Of a stretch of DNA of 30,611 nt, positions 15,648 through 23,532 are shown piece by piece. The stretch covers positions 1 to 30,611 of the forward strand of contig CAJUEG010000028.1 in the NCBI GenBank assembly GCA_910584835.1, read 5' to 3'. A program made the position numbers and the translations under genes. Numbering within the stretch: the first letter of the stretch is position 1; every line of letters begins with the position of its first letter. This stretch comes from an uncultured Oscillospiraceae bacterium (GTDB taxonomy: Bacteria > Bacillota > Clostridia > Oscillospirales > Oscillospiraceae). The notes beneath the pieces are model-generated. The model was not told the origin of the DNA, searched no databases, and was given only the letters and a program-made list of their open reading frames with translations.

Positions 15648-16661
15648 CTAAATCCCCAGCTCTTCCCGGGTGAAGGCGCGGGTGACGGCCCGTCTGCCGT
15701 CTCCGCTCAGCAGGGAGAAGTAGACGTAGGGCGCCTGGTCCGGGATGGCAAACTCCGCCCGGTCAAAGGACTCCCCCGCCCGGGCGCACAGGTTGACCGC
15801 CCACTTGGGGCTCATGTGCATGATGGCGCGCTGGGCACCGGAAAATTCCATTGAGGCATTCCTCCCCTGGAAGGCCAGCCGGGTGAAGGCCGGGCCGGTG
15901 CTGGCGTAGAACCGCCCCTCCTCCAGCGCCCGGATCACCGCCGGGTAGCTCAGCTCCTCCGCGAGCACCATGGTCCAAGCCCCAAACGAGTCGCACAGGG
16001 GGCTGCCAAAGGGCTGGTGGTTGTGGTTGTCGTCCGCCCCGTGGACGTACAGCCGCTTCCCCATCCGCAGCATCCGGTCATACAGAATCACATTGTCCTC
16101 CGCGCCGCTGATCATCATGGAGCCGGTGTTGAATATCTCCAGGCTGAAGCAGCCCGAGTAGGCCAGGATATCCTCCTGGCGCTCCATGGACCAGCAGGGG
16201 TGGTTGTAGGTCACCAGATACCCGCTCTCCCGGGCCTGGTCGATGAACGCCTGGATATACTCCCGGGTATAGCGCCGGGGGCCCAGGTCCCCGGCCTTTT
16301 CCCGCCGGGCGGCCTCCCCGGGGGGCATATACTTGCAGAACTTGGGGTCGAACCCGATGAGGGTGGTGTTGTGGGGATCCTTTGCCAGCAGGTTCAGGTG
16401 GATCTCCGGCCCGTAGTTGTCCAGCCGGCACTCGGGGGAGGGGCGTATATACGCCTCGTACCCCGTTACCAGGAGGAAATCGGGGCCGGAGGCCGCCGTG
16501 TGGTCGTAGGACGCCTCGTGGTCGGTGATGGCCAGGATGGAATAGCCCTGCTCCCGGTAGGCCCGGATCAGCTCCTCCGGGGTGAGGCTGCCGTCGGACA
16601 GGTTGGAGTGGCTGTGCAGGTTGGCCTTGTACTGGCGGGCGCCGGGTGAGATAAACTCCAT
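15648..16661 (-). CDS. PHP-domain metal-dependent phosphoesterase
   Basis: This is a cytoplasmic PHP-family hydrolase of 337 residues. Metal ligands are visible in order: HSHSN (16-20) with D23 (LSDG), TDHE (46-49), E69, H88, NHP (153-155), and HGADDNH (207-213). Such proteins hydrolyse phosphate mono- or diesters using three metal ions; some members open cyclic phosphodiesters. The ATG at 16661 is chosen because AGGAAG lies eight bases upstream and the protein starts just ahead of the PHP motif. The frame is open much further upstream across the permease gene, which is an effect of GC-rich codon use. It sits in an ABC operon opposite a GDPD gene, so a phosphodiester-derived substrate is plausible but not shown. 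Confidence 0.88.
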   Translation of the reverse strand: MEFISPGARQYKANLHSHSNLSDGSLTPEELIRAYREQGYSILAITDHEASYDHTAASGPDFLLVTGYEAYIRPSPECRLDNYGPEIHLNLLAKDPHNTTLIGFDPKFCKYMPPGEAARREKAGDLGPRRYTREYIQAFIDQARESGYLVTYNHPCWSMERQEDILAYSGCFSLEIFNTGSMMISGAEDNVILYDRMLRMGKRLYVHGADDNHNHQPFGSPLCDSFGAWTMVLAEELSYPAVIRALEEGRFYASTGPAFTRLAFQGRNASMEFSGAQRAIMHMSPKWAVNLCARAGESFDRAEFAIPDQAPYVYFSLLSGDGRRAVTRAFTREELGI

Positions 16662-16695
16662 ATCGCGCTTCCTTTCTCTCTGGGCGGGGACACAG

Positions 16696-16727
16696 AAAAG
16701 GGGCAGACCGCCCGGTCCGCCCCTTTT
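16696..16727. terminator. Hairpin between permease and PHP genes
   Basis: Arms AAAAGGGGCAGACC (16696-16709) and GGTCCGCCCCTTTT (16714-16727) pair with one wobble. Either strand ends the stem in TTTT. It would terminate most transport transcripts and reduce expression of the PHP and lipoprotein genes, unless those have their own promoter. Confidence 0.7.
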
Positions 16728-16732
16728 GCCGC

Positions 16733-17578
16733 TTATTTCATGGCAGCCTTTGAGTAGCCGGTCATCATGTACTTCTGGAAGATCATGAAGAGGATGACCA
16801 GGGGGAGAACTGCCAGCACCGCGCCGGCCATGATCTCGTGGTAGTTGGACACGGCCTGCCCGGCGAAGGTCTGCTTCAGCTGGGCCAGGCCCACGGTGAG
16901 CACCCGGCGCACCTCGTTCTTGGCGATGATTTTGGGCCAGAAGTAGGCGTTCCAGCCGTTGGAGAAGGTCACCAGGGTGACGGTGAAGATGGTGGCCTTG
17001 CACATGGGCACCAGCACATGCTGAACCGTGCCGAAACGGCCCAGGCCGTCGATCAGCCCGGCGTCCACATAGCTCTGGTCCACCGCCATGAAGGAGTTGC
17101 GCATCATGAAAATGTAGTACGCGGAGACCGCCTCCGGGAGGATCAGTCCCAGGAAGGTGTCCTGCAAGCCCCAGCCGGAGCACATGATGAAGATGGGGAT
17201 AAAGGTCACCTGGAGGGGGATCATCAGCGCGCCCAGCACAATATAGAACATGATGTCGCGGCCCTTGAACTTGCCGAAGGCAAAGCCGTAGGCGGCCAGG
17301 GTGCCCGTGCCGATCTGGAGCACCAGGATTCCGGCGGTCATGACGATGGTGTTCCAGTAATACTTCAGGAAGTTGGCCCGGGTGAGCACGTTGAGGTAGT
17401 TTTCAAAGTGGAACTCATGGGGGAACAGGGTGGGAATGATGAGCTGGGACTCGGCGGCGGACTTCACCGAGGTGGCCACCATCCAGTACAGGGGGAACAC
17501 CATGACAATGGTGATTAACACGGCCACTACGGTGATGATATAGTAGCCTGCACCGCGCTTTCTGCTTCCGACAGTCAT
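16733..17578 (-). CDS. Carbohydrate ABC transporter permease, MalG/UgpE type
   Basis: This is an inner-membrane permease of 281 residues with six hydrophobic segments. The cytoplasmic EAA loop is visible as YVDAGLIDGLGRFGTVQHV (about residues 177-195), which contacts the ATPase. The first helix (YYIITVVAVLITIVMVFPLYWM) and the FPHEFHFENYLNVL segment are typical of MalG-type partners. It forms the channel with the permease encoded just upstream (gap 21 bases). The substrate is set by the binding protein, which resembles UgpB. No ATPase gene is present in the operon. Confidence 0.9.
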   Translation of the reverse strand: MTVGSRKRGAGYYIITVVAVLITIVMVFPLYWMVATSVKSAAESQLIIPTLFPHEFHFENYLNVLTRANFLKYYWNTIVMTAGILVLQIGTGTLAAYGFAFGKFKGRDIMFYIVLGALMIPLQVTFIPIFIMCSGWGLQDTFLGLILPEAVSAYYIFMMRNSFMAVDQSYVDAGLIDGLGRFGTVQHVLVPMCKATIFTVTLVTFSNGWNAYFWPKIIAKNEVRRVLTVGLAQLKQTFAGQAVSNYHEIMAGAVLAVLPLVILFMIFQKYMMTGYSKAAMK

Positions 17579-17599
17579 AACGCTTCTCCTCCCCCTCTC

Positions 17600-18565
17600 T
17601 TACGAATCGTAGTTCACGGTGTTGTTGGAGTACTTCATGGTGGCCACTGTGACCACCAGCAGAATGATAAAGAACATCACCGCCGAGGTGGCCGCGCGGT
17701 CCATGCGGAAGTCCACCATGGCGTAGCGGTAGATGAGGTAGACGAACACCTCCGTGGACCGGGACGGTCCTCCCTCCGTCAGGATATCCACCGACTGGAA
17801 CACCTTCATGGAGGACAGGAAGGTGGTCACCAGCAGAAACAGGGTGGTGGGGGAGAGCAGGGGCAGCGTGATGCTGAAGAACTGCTGGGTCCGGGTGGCC
17901 CCGTCCAGGGCGGCCGCCTCATAGTACTGGGGCGATATGCCGATCATGGCGGACAGGTAGATCATCATGCCGTAGCCCAGCACGCGCCAGCAGGTGGTCA
18001 TCAGCACTGAAAGCAGGGCGGTGGACTTCTGTCCCAGCCAGTCCACCGGCGCCACGCCCACCAGGGACAGGAAGTAGTTGAGCACGCCGTAGTCCGTGTT
18101 CAAAATCCACATGAACACCACGGCGCACGAGGACATGGCCACATACTTGGGCACAAACAGGATAGCCCGCATGGCGCTGAACCCCCGGGTCATGCGGCTG
18201 AAAATCAGGGCCAGGATCATGCCGCCCACCAGCGTGGCTAAGATCTCGCCCAGGGAGTACAGGAACGTGATCTTCAGAGAGTTCCACAGGTATTTCGCGC
18301 CGCTGCCCGTAAACAGCCAGATCCAGTTTTTCGGCCCCACCCAGTCCCACGTGGGGCTGAGCAGGTTCCAGTCGGTAAAGCTGATCTGCACCAGCTTGGC
18401 CACCGGGTAATAGGTGAACAGGGCCAGCAGCGCCAGCGCGGGGAGCACAAAGAGGAAATCGATGATCTTGGATTTCGTCCGGGCGGTCATCAGGGGCTTT
18501 TTCTCCGGGGCGCCCGCCTGGCCGACCGCCGGGGTCTTCGCCGGGGAATCTGTCATAGCAACCAT
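17600..18565 (-). CDS. Carbohydrate ABC transporter permease, MalF/UgpA type
   Basis: This is an inner-membrane permease of 321 residues. A Pro/Ala-rich cytoplasmic N terminus (about 1-30) precedes six transmembrane segments. The first includes FLFVLPALALLALFTYYPVA and is followed by SFTDWNLL, the usual UgpA/MalF pattern. The EAA loop is YYEAAALDGATRTQQFFSITLP (about 211-232). GGAG lies six bases ahead of the ATG at 18565. It pairs with the MalG-type permease downstream. It is separated from the binding-protein gene by a 90-base gap holding a stable hairpin, which would keep permease levels below those of the binding protein. Confidence 0.9.
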   Translation of the reverse strand: MVAMTDSPAKTPAVGQAGAPEKKPLMTARTKSKIIDFLFVLPALALLALFTYYPVAKLVQISFTDWNLLSPTWDWVGPKNWIWLFTGSGAKYLWNSLKITFLYSLGEILATLVGGMILALIFSRMTRGFSAMRAILFVPKYVAMSSCAVVFMWILNTDYGVLNYFLSLVGVAPVDWLGQKSTALLSVLMTTCWRVLGYGMMIYLSAMIGISPQYYEAAALDGATRTQQFFSITLPLLSPTTLFLLVTTFLSSMKVFQSVDILTEGGPSRSTEVFVYLIYRYAMVDFRMDRAATSAVMFFIILLVVTVATMKYSNNTVNYDS

Positions 18566-18595
18566 TCCTTTCTCCTAGAGTGGGATAGGGACGGC

Positions 18596-18624
18596 CCCCA
18601 GCTCCGGACAGTGCGGAACTGGGG
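18596..18624 (-). terminator. Intercistronic hairpin after the UgpB-like gene
   Basis: Arms CCCCAGCTCCG (18596-18606) and CGGAACTGGGG (18614-18624) form an 11-base-pair stem with one wobble. There is no T-run on the minus strand, so it is probably an RNA-stabilising or attenuating element rather than a full terminator. Confidence 0.55.
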
Positions 18625-18655
18625 ACCGGGGACTTGCGAAACGGCTTGTGCGCTT

Positions 18656-20002
18656 TTAGCCGCGGTCCGCCAGAATCTCGTCGATTTCCTCCACCATCGC
18701 CTCAGACTCCGAGTTGATGTCCCCTCCCTGGTTCATCATGTTGTCCATGTAGTTCTTCCAGGTGGTGGCCAGCTCGCTCCAGGCGGCGTTCTGGATACGG
18801 GGGTTGATGAGGTTCAGGTTGTCGAACACGCACTTGAACGCGGGCTTCTCCTCCAGGAACTTTATGCCCTCGTCGGTGGTCAGCACGGAGTTACGGGTGG
18901 GGATGTAGCCGGTGACCTTGGCCCAGTCCATGTTCACTTCCTTGCCCACCAGGTACTGCAGGAACTGCCAGGCGGCGTTCTTGGTGGCCTGGTCGTTCTT
19001 GGCGGGGATGCCCAGCACGCAGCCGCCCACCTCGGAGTTCTTGTCGCCGGTGGTGGCGGCGGGGTACCAGGCCATGCCCACCTCAAAGTCGCACTTGTCC
19101 ACGTAGTTGTTGTACAGGGAGGAGGTGTGCATGACGGAGAAGGTCTTGCCGTCGTAGAAGGTCTGGCGCATGCCGGCGGAGGCGTCGGGGCCGAAGGGCC
19201 AGGCGATGAGGCCCGCGTCATACCAGTCGCGGAACTGCTGGGTGACCTTCAGGGCGGCCTCGCTGTTCAGGTCGCAGGTGTTGTCGTCGGTGATGATCTT
19301 CACGCCCTCGTTGAGGTACAGGGTCTCAAAGTACCACTGGTCCCAGCCGGGGATCATGGTGCCGTAGCCTCCGCAGGCCTCGGCGCCGGCCTTCAGGAAG
19401 GCCTCGAAATCCTCGATCTTCTCGGGGACGGTGATGCCCTTCTCGTCCGCCATGGTCTTGTTGTAGTAGATCACCTGGGTGGAGTGCAGGAAGGGCATGG
19501 CCACCTGCTTGCCCTCGTACTGGGAGCTGAGCAGCAGGCCGGTGGAGAAGTCGGTCACATCATAGCCGGTGCCGGCGATGTAGGGGTCCAGGTTCTCAAA
19601 CACGCTGTTGGCGCCGTACTGGGCCACATAGTCGGTGTTGGCCACGCACACGGCGGGCAGGCCGGTTCCGGCGGCGTGGGCGGACACCAGGGCCTCGTTC
19701 ACGTCCTTATAAGCGCCGATGTACTGGGCCTCCACGGTGATCAGGTCCTGGGACTCGTTGAAGCCCTTCACAATCCGCTCCACGTCGGCGGAGTACTGAT
19801 CCTCCAGGGCGTGCCACCAGATGATGGTGATGGGTTCGGTGACCTCATACTTGCCGGGGTCTGCGGGAGCGGGATCGTTGTTCTCCGTGCCGCCGGAGGA
19901 CTGAGCGGGGGGCTGGGAGGCCTGGCCGCCGGTGCTCTTGCTGCACGCGCCCAGGCTCAGCAGCATGACCAGCGCCAGGAGCAGGGAAATCGTCTTTTTC
20001 AT
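18656..20002 (-). CDS. ABC transporter substrate-binding lipoprotein, UgpB-like
   Basis: This is a solute-binding lipoprotein of 448 residues. The signal peptide MKKTISLLLALVMLLSLGAC gives lipidated Cys20, followed by a Ser/Gly/Pro linker to about residue 50. The mature part is a family 1 binding protein with IIWWHALEDQYSADVERIVKGF near its start and PAVCVANTDYVAQY, which resembles the opening of UgpB (glycerol-3-phosphate or its diesters). The ATG at 20002 is chosen because the lipoprotein signal begins there and GGAAGGAAGGAA lies just upstream. It is the first gene of its operon, under a good promoter. The UgpB assignment is by pattern memory, moderate in strength; sugar ligands remain possible. 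Confidence 0.9.
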   Translation of the reverse strand: MKKTISLLLALVMLLSLGACSKSTGGQASQPPAQSSGGTENNDPAPADPGKYEVTEPITIIWWHALEDQYSADVERIVKGFNESQDLITVEAQYIGAYKDVNEALVSAHAAGTGLPAVCVANTDYVAQYGANSVFENLDPYIAGTGYDVTDFSTGLLLSSQYEGKQVAMPFLHSTQVIYYNKTMADEKGITVPEKIEDFEAFLKAGAEACGGYGTMIPGWDQWYFETLYLNEGVKIITDDNTCDLNSEAALKVTQQFRDWYDAGLIAWPFGPDASAGMRQTFYDGKTFSVMHTSSLYNNYVDKCDFEVGMAWYPAATTGDKNSEVGGCVLGIPAKNDQATKNAAWQFLQYLVGKEVNMDWAKVTGYIPTRNSVLTTDEGIKFLEEKPAFKCVFDNLNLINPRIQNAAWSELATTWKNYMDNMMNQGGDINSESEAMVEEIDEILADRG

Positions 20003-20095
20003 TTTAGGGTTCCTTCCTTCCTTTTCTAAAAAAATGTGGCCCAGGTTCATCGGAGCTGTGCAGTCTCCGCCTCCCTTGAGCTTTGTGCTGTCGCC

Positions 20096-20124
20096 ATTTT
20101 ACCACACAGTTCCAGTCCTTGCAA
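20096..20124 (-). promoter_or_regulatory. Promoter of the UgpB-like ABC operon
   Basis: On the minus strand TTGCAA (20124-20119), a 17-base spacer, TAAAAT (20101-20096), about 95 bases ahead of the binding-protein ATG. The leader between them holds no clear riboswitch. Confidence 0.7.
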
Positions 20125-20219
20125 GGGGGAGTTGTGCAATTATTTGTAAAATTATTTATATGAACAGGTGGTATTTATGTAAAACGCCAGCCCGCGCCCC
20201 GTTCCGCCGGTTTTGCCCC

Positions 20220-20247
20220 TTGCAAAAAATTCCCTTTGTGTTATACT
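20220..20247 (+). promoter_or_regulatory. Promoter of the GDPD operon
   Basis: TTGCAA (20220-20225), a 16-base spacer and TATACT (20242-20247) lie 85 bases before the GDPD start. It is divergent from the ABC operon promoter at 20096-20124. Both operons could share an operator in the AT-rich 20130-20180 stretch. Confidence 0.65.
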
Positions 20248-20332
20248 ATGTCCCATGGAAAACGGGCGCGGCTTCCCTGCGCCCACCGCCCCGGGGCGGT
20301 TAAATTGGACAAATAAAGAGAGGTTTTATCCC

Positions 20333-21055
20333 ATGGATACCATCAAATTGGAGAGCGGGCCGGTAAAAATGATCGCCCACCGGGGTCTGAGCGGGCTGGA
20401 GCGGGAAAACACCTGCGCCGCCTTTGTGGCCGCGGGCAACCGGGCAAAGTACTTCGGCATTGAGACCGACGTGCACAAGACCGCCGACGGGCGGTTCGTG
20501 GTATTCCACGACGACGACACCGCCCGGGTGGGGCTGGACCATCTGGTGGTGGAGGAGAGCACCTTCCAGACCCTGCGCGCCCTCCAGCTCACCGACCTGG
20601 ACGGCGCCCGGGGCCGGGCCGACCTGGTGATCCCCACCCTGGAGGAGTATATCGGCATCTGCAAGCGGTATGAAAAGGTGTCCGTGTGCGAGCTGAAAAA
20701 CCAATTCCCGCCGGAGGACGTATCCCGCATTGTGGAGACCTATCGGGAGATGGGCTATCTGGATCATGTGGTATTCATCTCCTTCTGCGCCGCCAACCTC
20801 ACCGCCCTGCGCCGGTGCTGCCCCGACGTCCCCGCCCAGTTCCTGCTCAAGGAGTGGCCGCCGGACGGCCTGGCCTTCCTCCGGGACAATAACCTGGGCC
20901 TGGACATCCGCCACACCGCCGTGACGGCCGAGGTGGTGGAGGCCGTCCACTCCATCGGCCAGCAGGTCAACTGCTGGACGGTGAACACCCTGGAGGAGGC
21001 CCGGGCCGTCATGGCCGCCGGGGTGGACTATATCACCACCAACATCCTGGAGTGA
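20333..21055 (+). CDS. Glycerophosphodiester phosphodiesterase (GDPD, UgpQ-like)
   Basis: This is a TIM-barrel GDPD of 240 residues, which hydrolyses glycerophosphodiesters to glycerol-3-phosphate and an alcohol. The catalytic set is visible: HRG (16-18) with RENT (24-27), ETD (44-46) as metal ligands, and FHDDD (58-62) with the second catalytic histidine. No signal peptide is seen, so it acts in the cytoplasm. The ATG at 20333 is preceded by AGAGAGG. It is the first gene of a four-gene operon. It stands opposite the UgpB-like transporter operon, matching the known pairing of UgpQ with Ugp transport in E. coli. The activity is well supported; the physiological substrate is inferred. Confidence 0.92.
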   Translation: MDTIKLESGPVKMIAHRGLSGLERENTCAAFVAAGNRAKYFGIETDVHKTADGRFVVFHDDDTARVGLDHLVVEESTFQTLRALQLTDLDGARGRADLVIPTLEEYIGICKRYEKVSVCELKNQFPPEDVSRIVETYREMGYLDHVVFISFCAANLTALRRCCPDVPAQFLLKEWPPDGLAFLRDNNLGLDIRHTAVTAEVVEAVHSIGQQVNCWTVNTLEEARAVMAAGVDYITTNILE

Positions 21056-21058
21056 GCC

Positions 21059-21751
21059 ATGATTAAGCTGTTTGATCCGGAAAATAAATTCTGGCAGTTT
21101 GTGAACAAGGTGACCGACGCGGCCCTGATGAGCCTTTTATGGCTGCTCACCTCCCTGCCCCTGGTCACCATCGGGGCGTCCACCGCCGCGTTCTACAGCT
21201 ACACCCTCAAGCAGGTGACCAACCAGGAGGGCTCGCTGGTAAAAAGCTATTTTTCCGCCTTCCGGGCCCACTTCAAGCGGGCCACCCTGCTCTGGCTGCT
21301 CCAGGCCGCCGGGACCGTCTTTTTCGCCGCCGACCTGTGGGCGGTGTGGAATTTCTTCCTGGCCCAGGGGGGGGTCGCGGGCATCGCGGTGCTGGGGGTG
21401 TGCGGCTTCTGCGCCCTGGCCTTTTTGTGCTGCTGCCTCTATGCCTACCCGGTGCTGGCGGAGTATGACCTGCCGGTCAGGCAGGTGATCGTCAACAGCT
21501 TTCTGCTGGCGGTGGCCCGCCTCCACGTCACCCTGACCCTGGCCCTGCTCATGGGGCTGTGCTTCGTTTTGTTCTATTTCCTGAGCGGCCTGTTCTTCTT
21601 CTGGGTGGCGCTGTACGTCTTTTTCTCCTCCTACCTCATTTACGGCGCTTTCCTCAAGTTTCCCCCGCTGGCCGGGGAGGAGCCGGAGGAGGACGGCGCC
21701 GGGGAGGCGTCTCAGCCCCTGCCCGGCGGGGATGAGAAGTGGACGCTATGA
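21059..21751 (+). CDS. DUF624 (YesL-type) membrane protein
   Basis: This is a membrane protein of 230 residues with about five hydrophobic segments. The DUF624 pattern is clear at the start: FDPENKFWQFVNKVTDAALMS, then LWLLTSLPLVTIGASTAAFYSYTLK (about 25-50). The family function is unknown. In Firmicutes, members such as YesL lie beside carbohydrate ABC transporter genes, as here. It begins three bases after the GDPD stop and overlaps the next gene by ATGA, so it is part of a coupled operon. The C terminus is soluble and acidic (GEEPEEDGAGEASQ). Confidence 0.88.
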   Translation: MIKLFDPENKFWQFVNKVTDAALMSLLWLLTSLPLVTIGASTAAFYSYTLKQVTNQEGSLVKSYFSAFRAHFKRATLLWLLQAAGTVFFAADLWAVWNFFLAQGGVAGIAVLGVCGFCALAFLCCCLYAYPVLAEYDLPVRQVIVNSFLLAVARLHVTLTLALLMGLCFVLFYFLSGLFFFWVALYVFFSSYLIYGAFLKFPPLAGEEPEEDGAGEASQPLPGGDEKWTL

Positions 21752-22449
21752 CGGGCCTGATGGAGCGCTTCCGGCGCTGGCGGGCCCGGGAGGCGGAAAA
21801 GCTGCGGGGGATGACCCTTCCCAAGAAAATCGGGTATGTCCTCACCTATTACAAGGGCTGGCTCCTGGGCCTTCTGGTGCTGGCGCTGTTCACCGGCTAC
21901 GCGGTCGATGTGGTGGTCCAGAACCAAAAGGAAACGGTTTTGCTGGGCTTTTTCACCAACGACCAGCAGGACTACTTCCCCGCCGGCCGGCTCCAGCGGG
22001 ACATAGCGGACTATCTGGAACTGGGGAAGGACCAGCGGGTGATCTTTGACGACGACCTATATGTGGACCTGCACGGCGAGGCCGTCGAGTACACCGCCGC
22101 CAGCAACGGCAAGATCATCGCCTACATATCCACCGCCAGCCTGGACTTTGTGGTCACCACCGGGGAGGTCTACCGGCACTTCGCCCAGGACGTCCCCCTG
22201 CTGGATCTGTCCCAGCTCCTCCCCCAGGACGTCTACGACCGCCTGGCCCCCCACATCGCCGTCTCCCCCGACCCCGCCGGGGAGGGAGGCGACGTTCCCG
22301 GCGCCATCGAGCTGTCCCAAAGCCGGTTCCTCCGGGAGGCCGGCCTGCCGGAGGGAAGCTACTACCTCTTTGTGCCTTACAACGCCCCCCACACCCAGGC
22401 GCTGTGTGACTTTATCCAATACTGCTTTCCGGCGGAGCCGTCCGGCTGA
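21748..22449 (+). CDS. Unknown membrane-anchored protein
   Basis: This is a 233-residue protein that I do not recognise. A basic amphipathic N terminus (RFRRWRAREAEKLRG) is followed by YYKGWLLGLLVLALFTGYAV, one transmembrane helix at about residues 34-56. A long domain follows that would lie outside the cell. It has alternating beta and helical stretches, e.g. GKIIAYISTASLDFVVTTGEVYRHF and YYLFVPYNAPHTQALCDFIQYCF near the C terminus. The DxxVTTGE-like segment recalls binding-protein folds, but weakly. Its ATG overlaps the DUF624 stop (ATGA, 21748-21751), so both products are probably made in step and may act together at the membrane. Confidence 0.75.
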   Translation: MTGLMERFRRWRAREAEKLRGMTLPKKIGYVLTYYKGWLLGLLVLALFTGYAVDVVVQNQKETVLLGFFTNDQQDYFPAGRLQRDIADYLELGKDQRVIFDDDLYVDLHGEAVEYTAASNGKIIAYISTASLDFVVTTGEVYRHFAQDVPLLDLSQLLPQDVYDRLAPHIAVSPDPAGEGGDVPGAIELSQSRFLREAGLPEGSYYLFVPYNAPHTQALCDFIQYCFPAEPSG

Positions 22450-22487
22450 CCGGCCCTCCGCCCCTCCCGCAGAGAGGAGCTGCCGCC

Positions 22488-23369
22488 ATGGAGCTGCTGA
22501 AGCCCGGCGATACCGTCGGCATCGTGTCCCCCAGCCATGTGGCGGACCGGGCCGAATACCATAGCTATGCCCGGGGCCTGGAAAAGCTTGGCCTTCAGGT
22601 CCGGCTGGGGGAAAATATTGATAAGGACACCTGGGGTTATGTGGCCGGCGCCCGGGAGCGCGCGGACGACTTCAACGCCATGGTCCGGGACGGCGCGGTG
22701 AAGATGGTGTTTTTCGGCGGCGGGCAGGGGGCGGTGGACCTGCTCCCTCTCCTGGACTATCAGGCCATCCGGCGCTCCCCCAAGCTCTACCTGAGCTACA
22801 GCGACGGCACCTCCATTCTGGACGCCATCTACGCCAAAACGGGCATTGTCACCTACTACGGCCAGACCCCGGCCCTGTACGGCGGCGTCAGCCCCTATGA
22901 CCTGGGGCAGTTCACCGCCCATTTCCTCCGCGGCGGCCCCGCCGCCCACACCCCCGGCGGCCCGTGGCGCACCATCGCCGGGGGGCGCTGTCAGGGCTGC
23001 CTGCTGGGCGGATATCTGGTGAATTTTGCCCTGTCCCTGGGCAGTCCCCACTTCCCCTTCCCCCGGGACAAAAAGTACATCCTCTTCCTTGAGGAGTCCG
23101 AGCGCTTCCACAGCGTGCCGGACGCAGGCATATTCCTGAGCTATATCGAACAGCATCCGCTGATGGAGCAGGTGACCGGCCTGCTCTTCGGCCACTACGC
23201 GGACCCGGTTCCACCGGCCCTGCTGGACCTGCTCCGGCGCTTGGGGGAGCGCCGGAGCATCCCGGTGGCCTATTGCGGCGATTTCGGCCACGGGCCCAGG
23301 CACGCCATTCTCCCCATCGGGCGGGAGGCGTGCCTGGACGCCGGGGGCCAGACCCTGCGTTTTCTGTGA
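22488..23369 (+). CDS. S66 family LD-carboxypeptidase (LdcA/MccF-like)
   Basis: This is a serine peptidase of 293 residues. It begins LKPGDTVGIVSPS, the usual S66 opening. The nucleophile is expected in YLSYSDGTSIL (Ser105 in SYSD), the acidic member in LFLEES (Glu201) and the histidine in GDFGHGP (His267), in the order of the Ser-Glu-His triad of P. aeruginosa LdcA. S66 enzymes cut L,D-peptide bonds in recycled cell-wall peptides, while MccF-like ones detoxify microcin C type compounds. Cytoplasmic, no signal peptide. GAGAGGAG lies eight to nine bases upstream of the ATG at 22488. It is the last gene of the GDPD operon, followed by a strong terminator. Confidence 0.88.
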   Translation: MELLKPGDTVGIVSPSHVADRAEYHSYARGLEKLGLQVRLGENIDKDTWGYVAGARERADDFNAMVRDGAVKMVFFGGGQGAVDLLPLLDYQAIRRSPKLYLSYSDGTSILDAIYAKTGIVTYYGQTPALYGGVSPYDLGQFTAHFLRGGPAAHTPGGPWRTIAGGRCQGCLLGGYLVNFALSLGSPHFPFPRDKKYILFLEESERFHSVPDAGIFLSYIEQHPLMEQVTGLLFGHYADPVPPALLDLLRRLGERRSIPVAYCGDFGHGPRHAILPIGREACLDAGGQTLRFL

Positions 23370-23380
23370 GTCCCCAGAAT

Positions 23381-23416
23381 AACAGCCGCCGCTCTTGAGA
23401 GCGGCGGCTGTTTTCC
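23381..23416. terminator. Strong terminator of the GDPD operon
   Basis: Arms AACAGCCGCCGCTC (23381-23394) and GAGCGGCGGCTGTT (23399-23412) pair perfectly over 14 bases with loop TTGA. TTTT follows on the plus strand. It may also serve the convergent glycosyltransferase/MarR gene. Confidence 0.88.
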
Positions 23417-23532
23417 CTGCATCAGGCCCGGCGGCCAGGGCCGCGGCGCGGCGCGCCCGCTTCGGCCCCTGCGCAAAGGAGCATATCAAATTCTTGCAAG
23501 CGGACTGATCCGAGCGGACCGTCCCCCGCCCG

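Noticed and set aside
14504..15673. Antisense frame of 389 codons opposite the lipoprotein gene
   Set aside because: Shadow; no motif and no start signals, while the opposite frame has a clean lipoprotein signal.
16662..17183. Upstream extension of the PHP frame into the permease gene
   Set aside because: The extension lies in the wrong frame over a clear permease and crosses a terminator. PHP motifs and a ribosome binding site support the start at 16661.
18611..20029. Antisense frame of 472 codons opposite the UgpB-like gene
   Set aside because: Same shadow effect; Gly/Val/His-rich composition without domains, exactly opposed to a well-supported lipoprotein gene.
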